NCBI GenBank assembly: GCA_037893225.1
Contig: JAZGUH010000360.1
Span: forward strand, 1,426,001 to 1,490,000
Length of the DNA: 64,000 bases
From: Hippasteria phrygiana
Lineage: Eukaryota > Echinodermata > Asteroidea > Valvatida > Goniasteridae
Direction of reading: 5' to 3'
Both the position numbers and the translations under genes were made by a program. The notes under the pieces were generated by a model that was not told the DNA's origin, ran no database searches, and saw nothing but the letters and a program-made list of their open reading frames with translations. Numbering within the stretch: position 1 is the stretch's first letter; each line of letters begins with the position of its first letter. Shown piece by piece: positions 1 to 11,562 of this stretch.

Positions 1-231
1 GAAAATAAACATTGCGAGGTTTGAATTTTCTCCACAAGTTTTAACTCTAGGAAGCCGCCGATGATTGCAACATGTAGCGCCAGATCTAAGCTATCCATAC
101 ATGTCAAAATTACTGTATTTGGTTGATATTTCATGCAATTATGAATGAGTAAAGCAAGTCATACCCTAGGGAATTTGACAGGCATGGAGCAATAAATAGA
201 AGGTAATATGCACACAGATGTTGGCCGGAAA
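1..231 (+). repeat. Reference monomer (231 bp)
   Basis: First complete copy, used to set the phase. It carries ctaggaag (50g), gatgatt (63g), gtattt (116t), ggttgata (125g) and catggagc (189g). Landmarks common to nearly all copies are a BglII hexamer AGATCT at 82-87, ACATGT at 70-75 and 99-104, the 8-bp palindrome CCCTAGGG at 164-171 (often changed at 167), and GGCCGG at 223-228. Its length equals 77 codons and also 22 turns of 10.5-bp DNA. The phase start is arbitrary. Confidence 0.97.
64..115. other. Invariant 52-bp core of the monomer (reference copy)
   Basis: In the copies I read across the window, positions 64-115 show no substitution or indel, whereas about 45 sites vary in the other 179 bp. 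The block runs from 'attgcaacatgtagcgcc' to 'catgtcaaaattactg'. It contains a perfect 7-bp inverted repeat, ACATGTA at 70-76 and TACATGT at 98-104, separated by 21 bp that include AGATCT. A bound protein or a chromatin constraint is possible, but this is inference. It does not match the CENP-B box pattern. Confidence 0.6.
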
Positions 232-462
232 GAAAATAAACATTGCGAGGTTTGAATTTTCTCCACAAGTGTTAACTCTAAGAAGCCGCCGATAATTGCA
301 ACATGTAGCGCCAGATCTAAGCTATCCATACATGTCAAAATTACTGAATTTGGTTGATATTTCATGCAATTATGAATGAGTAAAGCAAGTCATACCCTAG
401 GGAATTTGACAGGCATGGATCAATAAATAGAAGGTAATATGCACACAGATGTTGGCCGGAAA
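232..462 (+). repeat. Subtype B' monomer (reference)
   Basis: A 231-bp copy with 40g (aagtgttaac, creating GTTAAC), gataatt, gaattt, ggttgata and catggatc. The linked set 63a/116a/125g/189t defines the B family, which becomes the most frequent type in the right third of the window. The same subtype recurs, for example, at 1158-1388, 2313-2543 and 3468-3698. Confidence 0.9.
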
Positions 463-693
463 GAAAATAAACATTGCGAGGTTTGAATTTTCTCCACAAG
501 TTTTAACTCTAAGAAGCCGCCGATGATTGCAACATGTAGCGCCAGATCTAAGCTATCCATACATGTCAAAATTACTGTATTTGGTTTATATTTCATGCAA
601 TTATGAATGAGTAAAGCAAGTCATACCCTAGGGAATTTGACAGGCATGGAGCAATAAATAGAAGGTAATATGCACACAGATGTTGGCCGGAAA
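463..693 (+). repeat. Subtype A monomer (reference)
   Basis: A 231-bp copy with gatgatt (63g), gtattt (116t), ggtttata (125t) and catggagc (189g). It is the commonest type in the left half and often occurs as tandem pairs (1389-1850, 2544-3005, 4394-4855, 13183-13644, 23815-24276). The 125t allele creates TATAAA on the minus strand; 125g and 125a abolish it. Confidence 0.9.
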
Positions 694-925
694 GAAAATA
701 AACATTGCGAGGTTTGAATTTTCTCCACAAGTTTTAACTCTAAGAAGCCGCCGATGATTGCAACATGTAGCGCCAGATCTAAGCTATCCATACATGTCAA
801 AATTACTGAATTTGGTTGATATTTCATGCAATTATGAATGAGTAAAGCAAGTCCATACCCCAGGGAATTTGACATGCATGGAGCAATAAATAGACGGTAA
901 CATGTACACAGATGTTGGCCGGAAA
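694..925 (+). repeat. Subtype C monomer, 232 bp (reference)
   Basis: One extra C after position 160 turns 'gtcatacc' into 'gtccatacc'. Linked changes are ccccaggg (167c), gacatgc (181t, creating ATGCAT), gacgg (201c) and acatgtac (207c/211t, creating TGTACA). Later C copies (for example 14338-14569 and 24739-24970) keep the insertion but have ccctaggg, so sites 160 and 167 have been separated. This subtype precedes a D monomer in most HOR units. Confidence 0.9.
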
Positions 926-1157
926 GAAAATAAACATTGCGAGGTTTGAATTTTTTCCACAAGTTTTAACTCTAGGAAGCCGCCGATGATTGCAACATGT
1001 AGCGCCAGATCTAAGCTATCCATACATGTCAAAATTACTGTATTTGGTTGATATTTCATGCAATTATGAATGAGTAGAGCAAGTCCATACCCCAGGGAAT
1101 TTGACAGGCATGGAGCAATAAGTAGAAGGTAATATGCACACAGATGTTGGCCGGAAA
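926..1157 (+). repeat. Subtype D monomer, 232 bp (reference)
   Basis: Extra C after 160 with gtagagc (152g), aataagtag (196g), ctaggaag (50g), ggttgata and ccccaggg. This copy has a private C-to-T at monomer position 30 (ttttttccac) that is absent from its counterpart at 4162-4393. It follows a C monomer here and in the X and Y blocks. Confidence 0.9.
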
Positions 1158-1850
1158 GAAAATAAACATTGCGAGGTTTGAATTTTCTCCACAAGTGTTA
1201 ACTCTAAGAAGCCGCCGATAATTGCAACATGTAGCGCCAGATCTAAGCTATCCATACATGTCAAAATTACTGAATTTGGTTGATATTTCATGCAATTATG
1301 AATGAGTAAAGCAAGTCATACCCTAGGGAATTTGACAGGCATGGATCAATAAATAGAAGGTAATATGCACACAGATGTTGGCCGGAAAGAAAATAAACAT
1401 TGCGAGGTTTGAATTTTCTCCACAAGTTTTAACTCTAAGAAGCCGCCGATGATTGCAACATGTAGCGCCAGATCTAAGCTATCCATACATGTCAAAATTA
1501 CTGTATTTGGTTTATATTTCATGCAATTATGAATGAGTAAAGCAAGTCATACCCTAGGGAATTTGACAGGCATGGAGCAATAAATAGAAGGTAATATGCA
1601 CACAGATGTTGGCCGGAAAGAAAATAAACATTGCGAGGTTTGAATTTTCTCCACAAGTTTTAACTCTAAGAAGCCGCCGATGATTGCAACATGTAGCGCC
1701 AGATCTAAGCTATCCATACATGTCAAAATTACTGTATTTGGTTTATATTTCATGCAATTATGAATGAGTAAAGCAAGTCATACCCTAGGGAATTTGACAG
1801 GCATGGAGCAATAAATAGAAGGTAATATGCACACAGATGTTGGCCGGAAA

Positions 1851-4393
1851 GAAAATAAACATTGCAAGGTTTGAATTTTCTCCACAAGTTTTAACTCTAA
1901 GAAGCCGCCGATAATTGCAACATGTAGCGCCAGATCTAAGCTATCCATACATGTCAAAATTACTGAATTTGGTTGATATTTCATGCAATTATGAATGAGT
2001 AAAGCAAGTCATACCCTAGGGAATTTGACAGGCATGGATCAATAAATAGAAGGTAATATGCACACAGATGTTGGCCGGAAAGAAAATAAACATTGCGAGG
2101 TTTGAATTTTCTCCACAAGTTTTAACTCTAAGAAGCCGCCGATGATTGCAACATGTAGCGCCAGATCTAAGCTATCCATACATGTCAAAATTACTGTATT
2201 TGGTTGATATTTCATGCAATTATGAATGAGTAAAGCAAGTCATACCCTAGGGAATTTGACAGGCATGGAGCAATAAATAGAAGGTAATATGCACACAGAT
2301 GTTGGCCGGAAAGAAAATAAACATTGCGAGGTTTGAATTTTCTCCACAAGTGTTAACTCTAAGAAGCCGCCGATAATTGCAACATGTAGCGCCAGATCTA
2401 AGCTATCCATACATGTCAAAATTACTGAATTTGGTTGATATTTCATGCAATTATGAATGAGTAAAGCAAGTCATACCCTAGGGAATTTGACAGGCATGGA
2501 TCAATAAATAGAAGGTAATATGCACACAGATGTTGGCCGGAAAGAAAATAAACATTGCGAGGTTTGAATTTTCTCCACAAGTTTTAACTCTAAGAAGCCG
2601 CCGATGATTGCAACATGTAGCGCCAGATCTAAGCTATCCATACATGTCAAAATTACTGTATTTGGTTTATATTTCATGCAATTATGAATGAGTAAAGCAA
2701 GTCATACCCTAGGGAATTTGACAGGCATGGAGCAATAAATAGAAGGTAATATGCACACAGATGTTGGCCGGAAAGAAAATAAACATTGCGAGGTTTGAAT
2801 TTTCTCCACAAGTTTTAACTCTAAGAAGCCGCCGATGATTGCAACATGTAGCGCCAGATCTAAGCTATCCATACATGTCAAAATTACTGTATTTGGTTTA
2901 TATTTCATGCAATTATGAATGAGTAAAGCAAGTCATACCCTAGGGAATTTGACAGGCATGGAGCAATAAATAGAAGGTAATATGCACACAGATGTTGGCC
3001 GGAAAGAAAATAAACATTGCGAGGTTTGAATTTTCTCCACAAGTGTTAACTCTAAGAAGCCGCCGATGATTGCAACATGTAGCGCCAGATCTAAGCTATC
3101 CATACATGTCAAAATTACTGTATTTGGTTTATATTTCATGCAATTATGAATGAGTAAAGCAAGTCATACCCTAGGGAATTTGACAGGCATGGAGCAATAA
3201 ATAGACGGTAACATGTACACAGATGTTGGCCGGAAAGAAAATAAACATTGCGAGGTTTGAATTTTCTCCACAAGTTTTAACTCTAGGAAGCCGCCGATGA
3301 TTGCAACATGTAGCGCCAGATCTAAGCTATCCATACATGTCAAAATTACTGTATTTGGTTGATATTTCATGCAATTATGAATGAGTAAAGCAAGTCATAC
3401 CCTAGGGAATTTGACAGGCATGGAGCAATAAATAGAAGGTAATATGCACACAGATGTTGGCCGGAAAGAAAATAAACATTGCGAGGTTTGAATTTTCTCC
3501 ACAAGTGTTAACTCTAAGAAGCCGCCGATAATTGCAACATGTAGCGCCAGATCTAAGCTATCCATACATGTCAAAATTACTGAATTTGGTTGATATTTCA
3601 TGCAATTATGAATGAGTAAAGCAAGTCATACCCTAGGGAATTTGACAGGCATGGATCAATAAATAGAAGGTAATATGCACACAGATGTTGGCCGGAAAGA
3701 AAATAAACATTGCGAGGTTTGAATTTTCTCCACAAGTTTTAACTCTAAGAAGCCGCCGATGATTGCAACATGTAGCGCCAGATCTAAGCTATCCATACAT
3801 GTCAAAATTACTGTATTTGGTTTATATTTCATGCAATTATGAATGAGTAAAGCAAGTCATACCCTAGGGAATTTGACAGGCATGGAGCAATAAATAGAAG
3901 GTAATATGCACACAGATGTTGGCCGGAAAGAAAATAAACATTGCGAGGTTTGAATTTTCTCCACAAGTTTTAACTCTAAGAAGCCGCCGATGATTGCAAC
4001 ATGTAGCGCCAGATCTAAGCTATCCATACATGTCAAAATTACTGAATTTGGTTGATATTTCATGCAATTATGAATGAGTAAAGCAAGTCCATACCCCAGG
4101 GAATTTGACATGCATGGAGCAATAAATAGACGGTAACATGTACACAGATGTTGGCCGGAAAGAAAATAAACATTGCGAGGTTTGAATTTTCTCCACAAGT
4201 TTTAACTCTAGGAAGCCGCCGATGATTGCAACATGTAGCGCCAGATCTAAGCTATCCATACATGTCAAAATTACTGTATTTGGTTGATATTTCATGCAAT
4301 TATGAATGAGTAGAGCAAGTCCATACCCCAGGGAATTTGACAGGCATGGAGCAATAAGTAGAAGGTAATATGCACACAGATGTTGGCCGGAAA
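1851..4393. repeat. HOR unit X, copy 1 (11 monomers, 2543 bp)
   Basis: Order: B with 16a (gcaagg), an A-like copy with 125g, B', A, A, a hybrid at 3006-3236 (40g with 63g/116t/125t plus gacgg and acatgtac), a 50g/125g copy, B', A, C, D. The 16a change and the hybrid monomer are private markers that identify the same unit at offsets of 4163 and 7169 bp. Confidence 0.9.
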
Positions 4394-6013
4394 GAAAATA
4401 AACATTGCGAGGTTTGAATTTTCTCCACAAGTTTTAACTCTAAGAAGCCGCCGATGATTGCAACATGTAGCGCCAGATCTAAGCTATCCATACATGTCAA
4501 AATTACTGTATTTGGTTTATATTTCATGCAATTATGAATGAGTAAAGCAAGTCATACCCTAGGGAATTTGACAGGCATGGAGCAATAAATAGAAGGTAAT
4601 ATGCACACAGATGTTGGCCGGAAAGAAAATAAACATTGCGAGGTTTGAATTTTCTCCACAAGTTTTAACTCTAAGAAGCCGCCGATGATTGCAACATGTA
4701 GCGCCAGATCTAAGCTATCCATACATGTCAAAATTACTGTATTTGGTTTATATTTCATGCAATTATGAATGAGTAAAGCAAGTCATACCCTAGGGAATTT
4801 GACAGGCATGGAGCAATAAATAGAAGGTAATATGCACACAGATGTTGGCCGGAAAGAAAATAAACATTGCGAGGTTTGAATTTTCTCCACAAGTTTTAAC
4901 TCTAAGAAGCCGCCGATAATTGCAACATGTAGCGCCAGATCTAAGCTATCCATACATGTCAAAATTACTGAATTTGGTTGATATTTCATGCAATTATGAA
5001 TGAGTAAAGCAAGTCATACCCTAGGGAATTTGATAGGCATCGATCAATAAATAGAAGGTAATATGCACACAGATGTTGGCCGGAAAGAAAATAAACATTG
5101 CGAGGTTTGAATTTTCTCCACAAGTGTTAACTCTAAGAAGCCGCCGATAATTGCAACATGTAGCGCCAGATCTAAGCTATCCATACATGTCAAAATTACT
5201 GAATTTGGTTGATATTTCATGCAATTATGAATGAGTAAAGCAAGTCCATACCCCAGGGAATTTGACATGCATGGAGCAATAAATAGACGGTAACATGTAC
5301 ACAGATGTTGGCCGGAAAGAAAATAAACATTGCGAGGTTGGAATTTTCTACACAAGTTTTAACTCTAGGAAGCCGCCGATGATTGCAACATGTAGCGCCA
5401 GATCTAAGCTATCCATACATGTCAAAATTACTGTATTTGGTTGATATTTCATGCAATTATGAATGAGTAGAGCAAGTCCATACCCCAGGGAATTTGACAG
5501 GCATGGAGCAATAAGTAGAAGGTAATATGCACACAGATGTTGGCCGGAAAGAAAATAAACATTGCGAGGTTTGAATTTTCTCCACAAGTTTTAACTCTAA
5601 GAAGCCGCCGATAATTGCAACATGTAGCGCCAGATCTAAGCTATCCATACATGTCAAAATTACTGTATTTGGTTTATATTTCATGCAATTATGAATGAGT
5701 AAAGCAAGTCATACCCTAGGGAATTTGACTGGCATGGAGCAATAAATAGACGGTAATATGCACACAGATGTTGGCCGGAAAGAAAATAATCATTGCGAGG
5801 TTTGAATTTTCTCCACAAGTTTTAACTCTAGGAAGCCGCCGATGATTGCAACATGTAGCGCCAGATCTAAGCTATCCATACATGTCAAAATTACTGTATT
5901 TGGTTGATATTTAATGCAATTATGAATGAGTAGAGCAAGTCCATACCCCAGGGAATTTGACAGGCATGGAGCAATAAATAGAAGGTAATATGCACACAGA
6001 TGTTGGCCGGAAA
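4394..6013. repeat. HOR unit Y, copy 1 (7 monomers, 1620 bp)
   Basis: Order: A, A, a B copy with 'gataggcatcgatc' (4856-5086; the changes create an ATCGAT site), a C copy with 40g, a D copy with ggttgga and ttttctacac (5319-5550), an F copy with gactgg, and E (5782-6013). These private changes recur at 11563-13182, offset 7169 bp. X plus Y make a 4163-bp composite. Confidence 0.9.
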
Positions 6014-8556
6014 GAAAATAAACATTGCAAGGTTTGAATTTTCTCCACAAGTTTTAACTCTAAGAAGCCGCCGATAATTGCAACATGTAGCGCCAGATCT
6101 AAGCTATCCATACATGTCAAAATTACTGAATTTGGTTGATATTTCATGCAATTATGAATGAGTAAAGCAAGTCATACCCTAGGGAATTTGACAGGCATGG
6201 ATCAATAAATAGAAGGTAATATGCACACAGATGTTGGCCGGAAAGAAAATAAACATTGCGAGGTTTGAATTTTCTCCACAAGTTTTAACTCTAAGAAGCC
6301 GCCGATGATTGCAACATGTAGCGCCAGATCTAAGCTATCCATACATGTCAAAATTACTGTATTTGGTTGATATTTCATGCAATTATGAATGAGTAAAGCA
6401 AGTCATACCCTAGGGAATTTGACAGGCATGGAGCAATAAATAGAAGGTAATATGCACACAGATGTTGGCCGGAAAGAAAATAAACATTGCGAGGTTTGAA
6501 TTTTCTCCACAAGTGTTAACTCTAAGAAGCCGCCGATAATTGCAACATGTAGCGCCAGATCTAAGCTATCCATACATGTCAAAATTACTGAATTTGGTTG
6601 ATATTTCATGCAATTATGAATGAGTAAAGCAAGTCATACCCTAGGGAATTTGACAGGCATGGATCAATAAATAGAAGGTAATATGCACACAGATGTTGGC
6701 CGGAAAGAAAATAAACATTGCGAGGTTTGAATTTTCTCCACAAGTTTTAACTCTAAGAAGCCGCCGATGATTGCAACATGTAGCGCCAGATCTAAGCTAT
6801 CCATACATGTCAAAATTACTGTATTTGGTTTATATTTCATGCAATTATGAATGAGTAAAGCAAGTCATACCCTAGGGAATTTGACAGGCATGGAGCAATA
6901 AATAGAAGGTAATATGCACACAGATGTTGGCCGGAAAGAAAATAAACATTGCGAGGTTTGAATTTTCTCCACAAGTTTTAACTCTAAGAAGCCGCCGATG
7001 ATTGCAACATGTAGCGCCAGATCTAAGCTATCCATACATGTCAAAATTACTGTATTTGGTTTATATTTCATGCAATTATGAATGAGTAAAGCAAGTCATA
7101 CCCTAGGGAATTTGACAGGCATGGAGCAATAAATAGAAGGTAATATGCACACAGATGTTGGCCGGAAAGAAAATAAACATTGCGAGGTTTGAATTTTCTC
7201 CACAAGTGTTAACTCTAAGAAGCCGCCGATGATTGCAACATGTAGCGCCAGATCTAAGCTATCCATACATGTCAAAATTACTGTATTTGGTTTATATTTC
7301 ATGCAATTATGAATGAGTAAAGCAAGTCATACCCTAGGGAATTTGACAGGCATGGAGCAATAAATAGACGGTAACATGTACACAGATGTTGGCCGGAAAG
7401 AAAATAAACATTGCGAGGTTTGAATTTTCTCCACAAGTTTTAACTCTAGGAAGCCGCCGATGATTGCAACATGTAGCGCCAGATCTAAGCTATCCATACA
7501 TGTCAAAATTACTGTATTTGGTTGATATTTCATGCAATTATGAATGAGTAAAGCAAGTCATACCCTAGGGAATTTGACAGGCATGGAGCAATAAATAGAA
7601 GGTAATATGCACACAGATGTTGGCCGGAAAGAAAATAAACATTGCGAGGTTTGAATTTTCTCCACAAGTGTTAACTCTAAGAAGCCGCCGATAATTGCAA
7701 CATGTAGCGCCAGATCTAAGCTATCCATACATGTCAAAATTACTGAATTTGGTTGATATTTCATGCAATTATGAATGAGTAAAGCAAGTCATACCCTAGG
7801 GAATTTGACAGGCATGGATCAATAAATAGAAGGTAATATGCACACAGATGTTGGCCGGAAAGAAAATAAACATTGCGAGGTTTGAATTTTCTCCACAAGT
7901 TTTAACTCTAAGAAGCCGCCGATGATTGCAACATGTAGCGCCAGATCTAAGCTATCCATACATGTCAAAATTACTGTATTTGGTTTATATTTCATGCAAT
8001 TATGAATGAGTAAAGCAAGTCATACCCTAGGGAATTTGACAGGCATGGAGCAATAAATAGAAGGTAATATGCACACAGATGTTGGCCGGAAAGAAAATAA
8101 ACATTGCGAGGTTTGAATTTTCTCCACAAGTTTTAACTCTAAGAAGCCGCCGATGATTGCAACATGTAGCGCCAGATCTAAGCTATCCATACATGTCAAA
8201 ATTACTGAATTTGGTTGATATTTCATGCAATTATGAATGAGTAAAGCAAGTCCATACCCCAGGGAATTTGACATGCATGGAGCAATAAATAGACGGTAAC
8301 ATGTACACAGATGTTGGCCGGAAAGAAAATAAACATTGCGAGGTTTGAATTTTCTCCACAAGTTTTAACTCTAAGAAGCCGCCGATAATTGCAACATGTA
8401 GCGCCAGATCTAAGCTATCCATACATGTCAAAATTACTGTATTTGGTTGATATTTCATGCAATTATGAATGAGTAGAGCAAGTCCATACCCCAGGGAATT
8501 TGACAGGCATGGAGCAATAAGTAGAAGGTAATATGCACACAGATGTTGGCCGGAAA
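6014..8556. repeat. HOR unit X, copy 2 (11 monomers)
   Basis: Matches 1851-4393 at offset 4163, including the 16a first monomer and the hybrid monomer. The last monomer (8325-8556) differs: it has ctaagaag and gataatt (50a, 63a) where the other X copies have ctaggaag and gatgatt, while its right side remains type D. This looks like a short conversion patch. Confidence 0.9.
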
Positions 8557-9019
8557 GAAAATAAACATTGCGAGGTTTGAATTTTCTCCACAAGTTTTAA
8601 CTCTAAGAAGCCGCCGATAATTGCAACATGTAGCGCCAGATCTAAGCTATCCATACATGTCAAAATTACTGTATTTGGTTTATATTTCATGCAATTATGA
8701 ATGAGTAAAGCAAGTCATACCCTAGGGAATTTGACTGGCATGGAGCAATAAATAGACGGTAATATGCACACAGATGTTGGCCGGAAAGAAAATAATCATT
8801 GCGAGGTTTGAATTTTCTCCACAAGTTTTAACTCTAGGAAGCCGCCGATGATTGCAACATGTAGCGCCAGATCTAAGCTATCCATACATGTCAAAATTAC
8901 TGTATTTGGTTGATATTTAATGCAATTATGAATGAGTAGAGCAAGTCCATACCCCAGGGAATTTGACAGGCATGGAGCAATAAATAGAAGGTAATATGCA
9001 CACAGATGTTGGCCGGAAA
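8557..9019. repeat. Truncated Y (2 monomers, 463 bp)
   Basis: Only the last two monomers of Y are present: F with gactgg (8557-8787) and E (8788-9019), at offset 3006 from 5551-6013. Five Y monomers (A, A, B, C, D) are missing, consistent with an unequal exchange that deleted or bypassed them. The conversion-like monomer at 8325-8556 lies directly at this junction. Confidence 0.88.
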
Positions 9020-11562
9020 GAAAATAAACATTGCAAGGTTTGAATTTTCTCCACAAGTTTTAACTCTAAGAAGCCGCCGATAATTGCAACATGTAGCGCC
9101 AGATCTAAGCTATCCATACATGTCAAAATTACTGAATTTGGTTGATATTTCATGCAATTATGAATGAGTAAAGCAAGTCATACCCTAGGGAATTTGACAG
9201 GCATGGATCAATAAATAGAAGGTAATATGCACACAGATGTTGGCCGGAAAGAAAATAAACATTGCGAGGTTTGAATTTTCTCCACAAGTTTTAACTCTAA
9301 GAAGCCGCCGATGATTGCAACATGTAGCGCCAGATCTAAGCTATCCATACATGTCAAAATTACTGTATTTGGTTGATATTTCATGCAATTATGAATGAGT
9401 AAAGCAAGTCATACCCTAGGGAATTTGACAGGCATGGAGCAATAAATAGAAGGTAATATGCACACAGATGTTGGCCGGAAAGAAAATAAACATTGCGAGG
9501 TTTGAATTTTCTCCACAAGTGTTAACTCTAAGAAGCCGCCGATAATTGCAACATGTAGCGCCAGATCTAAGCTATCCATACATGTCAAAATTACTGAATT
9601 TGGTTGATATTTCATGCAATTATGAATGAGTAAAGCAAGTCATACCCTAGGGAATTTGACAGGCATGGATCAATAAATAGAAGGTAATATGCACACAGAT
9701 GTTGGCCGGAAAGAAAATAAACATTGCGAGGTTTGAATTTTCTCCACAAGTTTTAACTCTAAGAAGCCGCCGATGATTGCAACATGTAGCGCCAGATCTA
9801 AGCTATCCATACATGTCAAAATTACTGTATTTGGTTTATATTTCATGCAATTATGAATGAGTAAAGCAAGTCATACCCTAGGGAATTTGACAGGCATGGA
9901 GCAATAAATAGAAGGTAATATGCACACAGATGTTGGCCGGAAAGAAAATAAACATTGCGAGGTTTGAATTTTCTCCACAAGTTTTAACTCTAAGAAGCCG
10001 CCGATGATTGCAACATGTAGCGCCAGATCTAAGCTATCCATACATGTCAAAATTACTGTATTTGGTTTATATTTCATGCAATTATGAATGAGTAAAGCAA
10101 GTCATACCCTAGGGAATTTGACAGGCATGGAGCAATAAATAGAAGGTAATATGCACACAGATGTTGGCCGGAAAGAAAATAAACATTGCGAGGTTTGAAT
10201 TTTCTCCACAAGTGTTAACTCTAAGAAGCCGCCGATGATTGCAACATGTAGCGCCAGATCTAAGCTATCCATACATGTCAAAATTACTGTATTTGGTTTA
10301 TATTTCATGCAATTATGAATGAGTAAAGCAAGTCATACCCTAGGGAATTTGACAGGCATGGAGCAATAAATAGACGGTAACATGTACACAGATGTTGGCC
10401 GGAAAGAAAATAAACATTGCGAGGTTTGAATTTTCTCCACAAGTTTTAACTCTAGGAAGCCGCCGATGATTGCAACATGTAGCGCCAGATCTAAGCTATC
10501 CATACATGTCAAAATTACTGTATTTGGTTGATATTTCATGCAATTATGAATGAGTAAAGCAAGTCATACCCTAGGGAATTTGACAGGCATGGAGCAATAA
10601 ATAGAAGGTAATATGCACACAGATGTTGGCCGGAAAGAAAATAAACATTGCGAGGTTTGAATTTTCTCCACAAGTGTTAACTCTAAGAAGCCGCCGATAA
10701 TTGCAACATGTAGCGCCAGATCTAAGCTATCCATACATGTCAAAATTACTGAATTTGGTTGATATTTCATGCAATTATGAATGAGTAAAGCAAGTCATAC
10801 CCTAGGGAATTTGACAGGCATGGATCAATAAATAGAAGGTAATATGCACACAGATGTTGGCCGGAAAGAAAATAAACATTGCGAGGTTTGAATTTTCTCC
10901 ACAAGTTTTAACTCTAAGAAGCCGCCGATGATTGCAACATGTAGCGCCAGATCTAAGCTATCCATACATGTCAAAATTACTGTATTTGGTTTATATTTCA
11001 TGCAATTATGAATGAGTAAAGCAAGTCATACCCTAGGGAATTTGACAGGCATGGAGCAATAAATAGAAGGTAATATGCACACAGATGTTGGCCGGAAAGA
11101 AAATAAACATTGCGAGGTTTGAATTTTCTCCACAAGTTTTAACTCTAAGAAGCCGCCGATGATTGCAACATGTAGCGCCAGATCTAAGCTATCCATACAT
11201 GTCAAAATTACTGAATTTGGTTGATATTTCATGCAATTATGAATGAGTAAAGCAAGTCCATACCCCAGGGAATTTGACATGCATGGAGCAATAAATAGAC
11301 GGTAACATGTACACAGATGTTGGCCGGAAAGAAAATAAACATTGCGAGGTTTGAATTTTCTCCACAAGTTTTAACTCTAGGAAGCCGCCGATGATTGCAA
11401 CATGTAGCGCCAGATCTAAGCTATCCATACATGTCAAAATTACTGTATTTGGTTGATATTTCATGCAATTATGAATGAGTAGAGCAAGTCCATACCCCAG
11501 GGAATTTGACAGGCATGGAGCAATAAGTAGAAGGTAATATGCACACAGATGTTGGCCGGAAA
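9020..11562. repeat. HOR unit X, copy 3 (11 monomers)
   Basis: Matches copy 1 at offset 7169 and copy 2 at offset 3006. I noticed no difference from copy 1. Its last monomer has the original 50g/63g state, so the patch in copy 2 is private to that copy. Confidence 0.9.

Larger units (their letters stand above)
1..1850. repeat. Left-edge block, 8 monomers
   Basis: Order: 50g/125g type, B', A, C, D, B', A, A. The first five monomers (1-1157) match 3237-4393 at an offset of 3236 bp apart from the position-30 change in the D copy. The last three resemble 2313-3005. The block is therefore related to the X block that follows, but its full unit is cut by the window start. Confidence 0.85.

Noticed and set aside
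161..174. CCCTAGGG palindrome as a conserved regulatory site
   Set aside because: Position 167 varies to C, A or G in many monomers and 169 varies once, so the palindrome is not maintained.
1..231. CENP-B box in the monomer
   Set aside because: No stretch on either strand fits the nTTCGnnnnAnnCGGGn pattern; the nearest CG-containing parts (ttgcgagg, ggccgg) lack the required spacing.
3006..3236. Hybrid monomer as a separate satellite family
   Set aside because: All its alleles occur in neighbouring subtypes; it is a recombinant of the same family.
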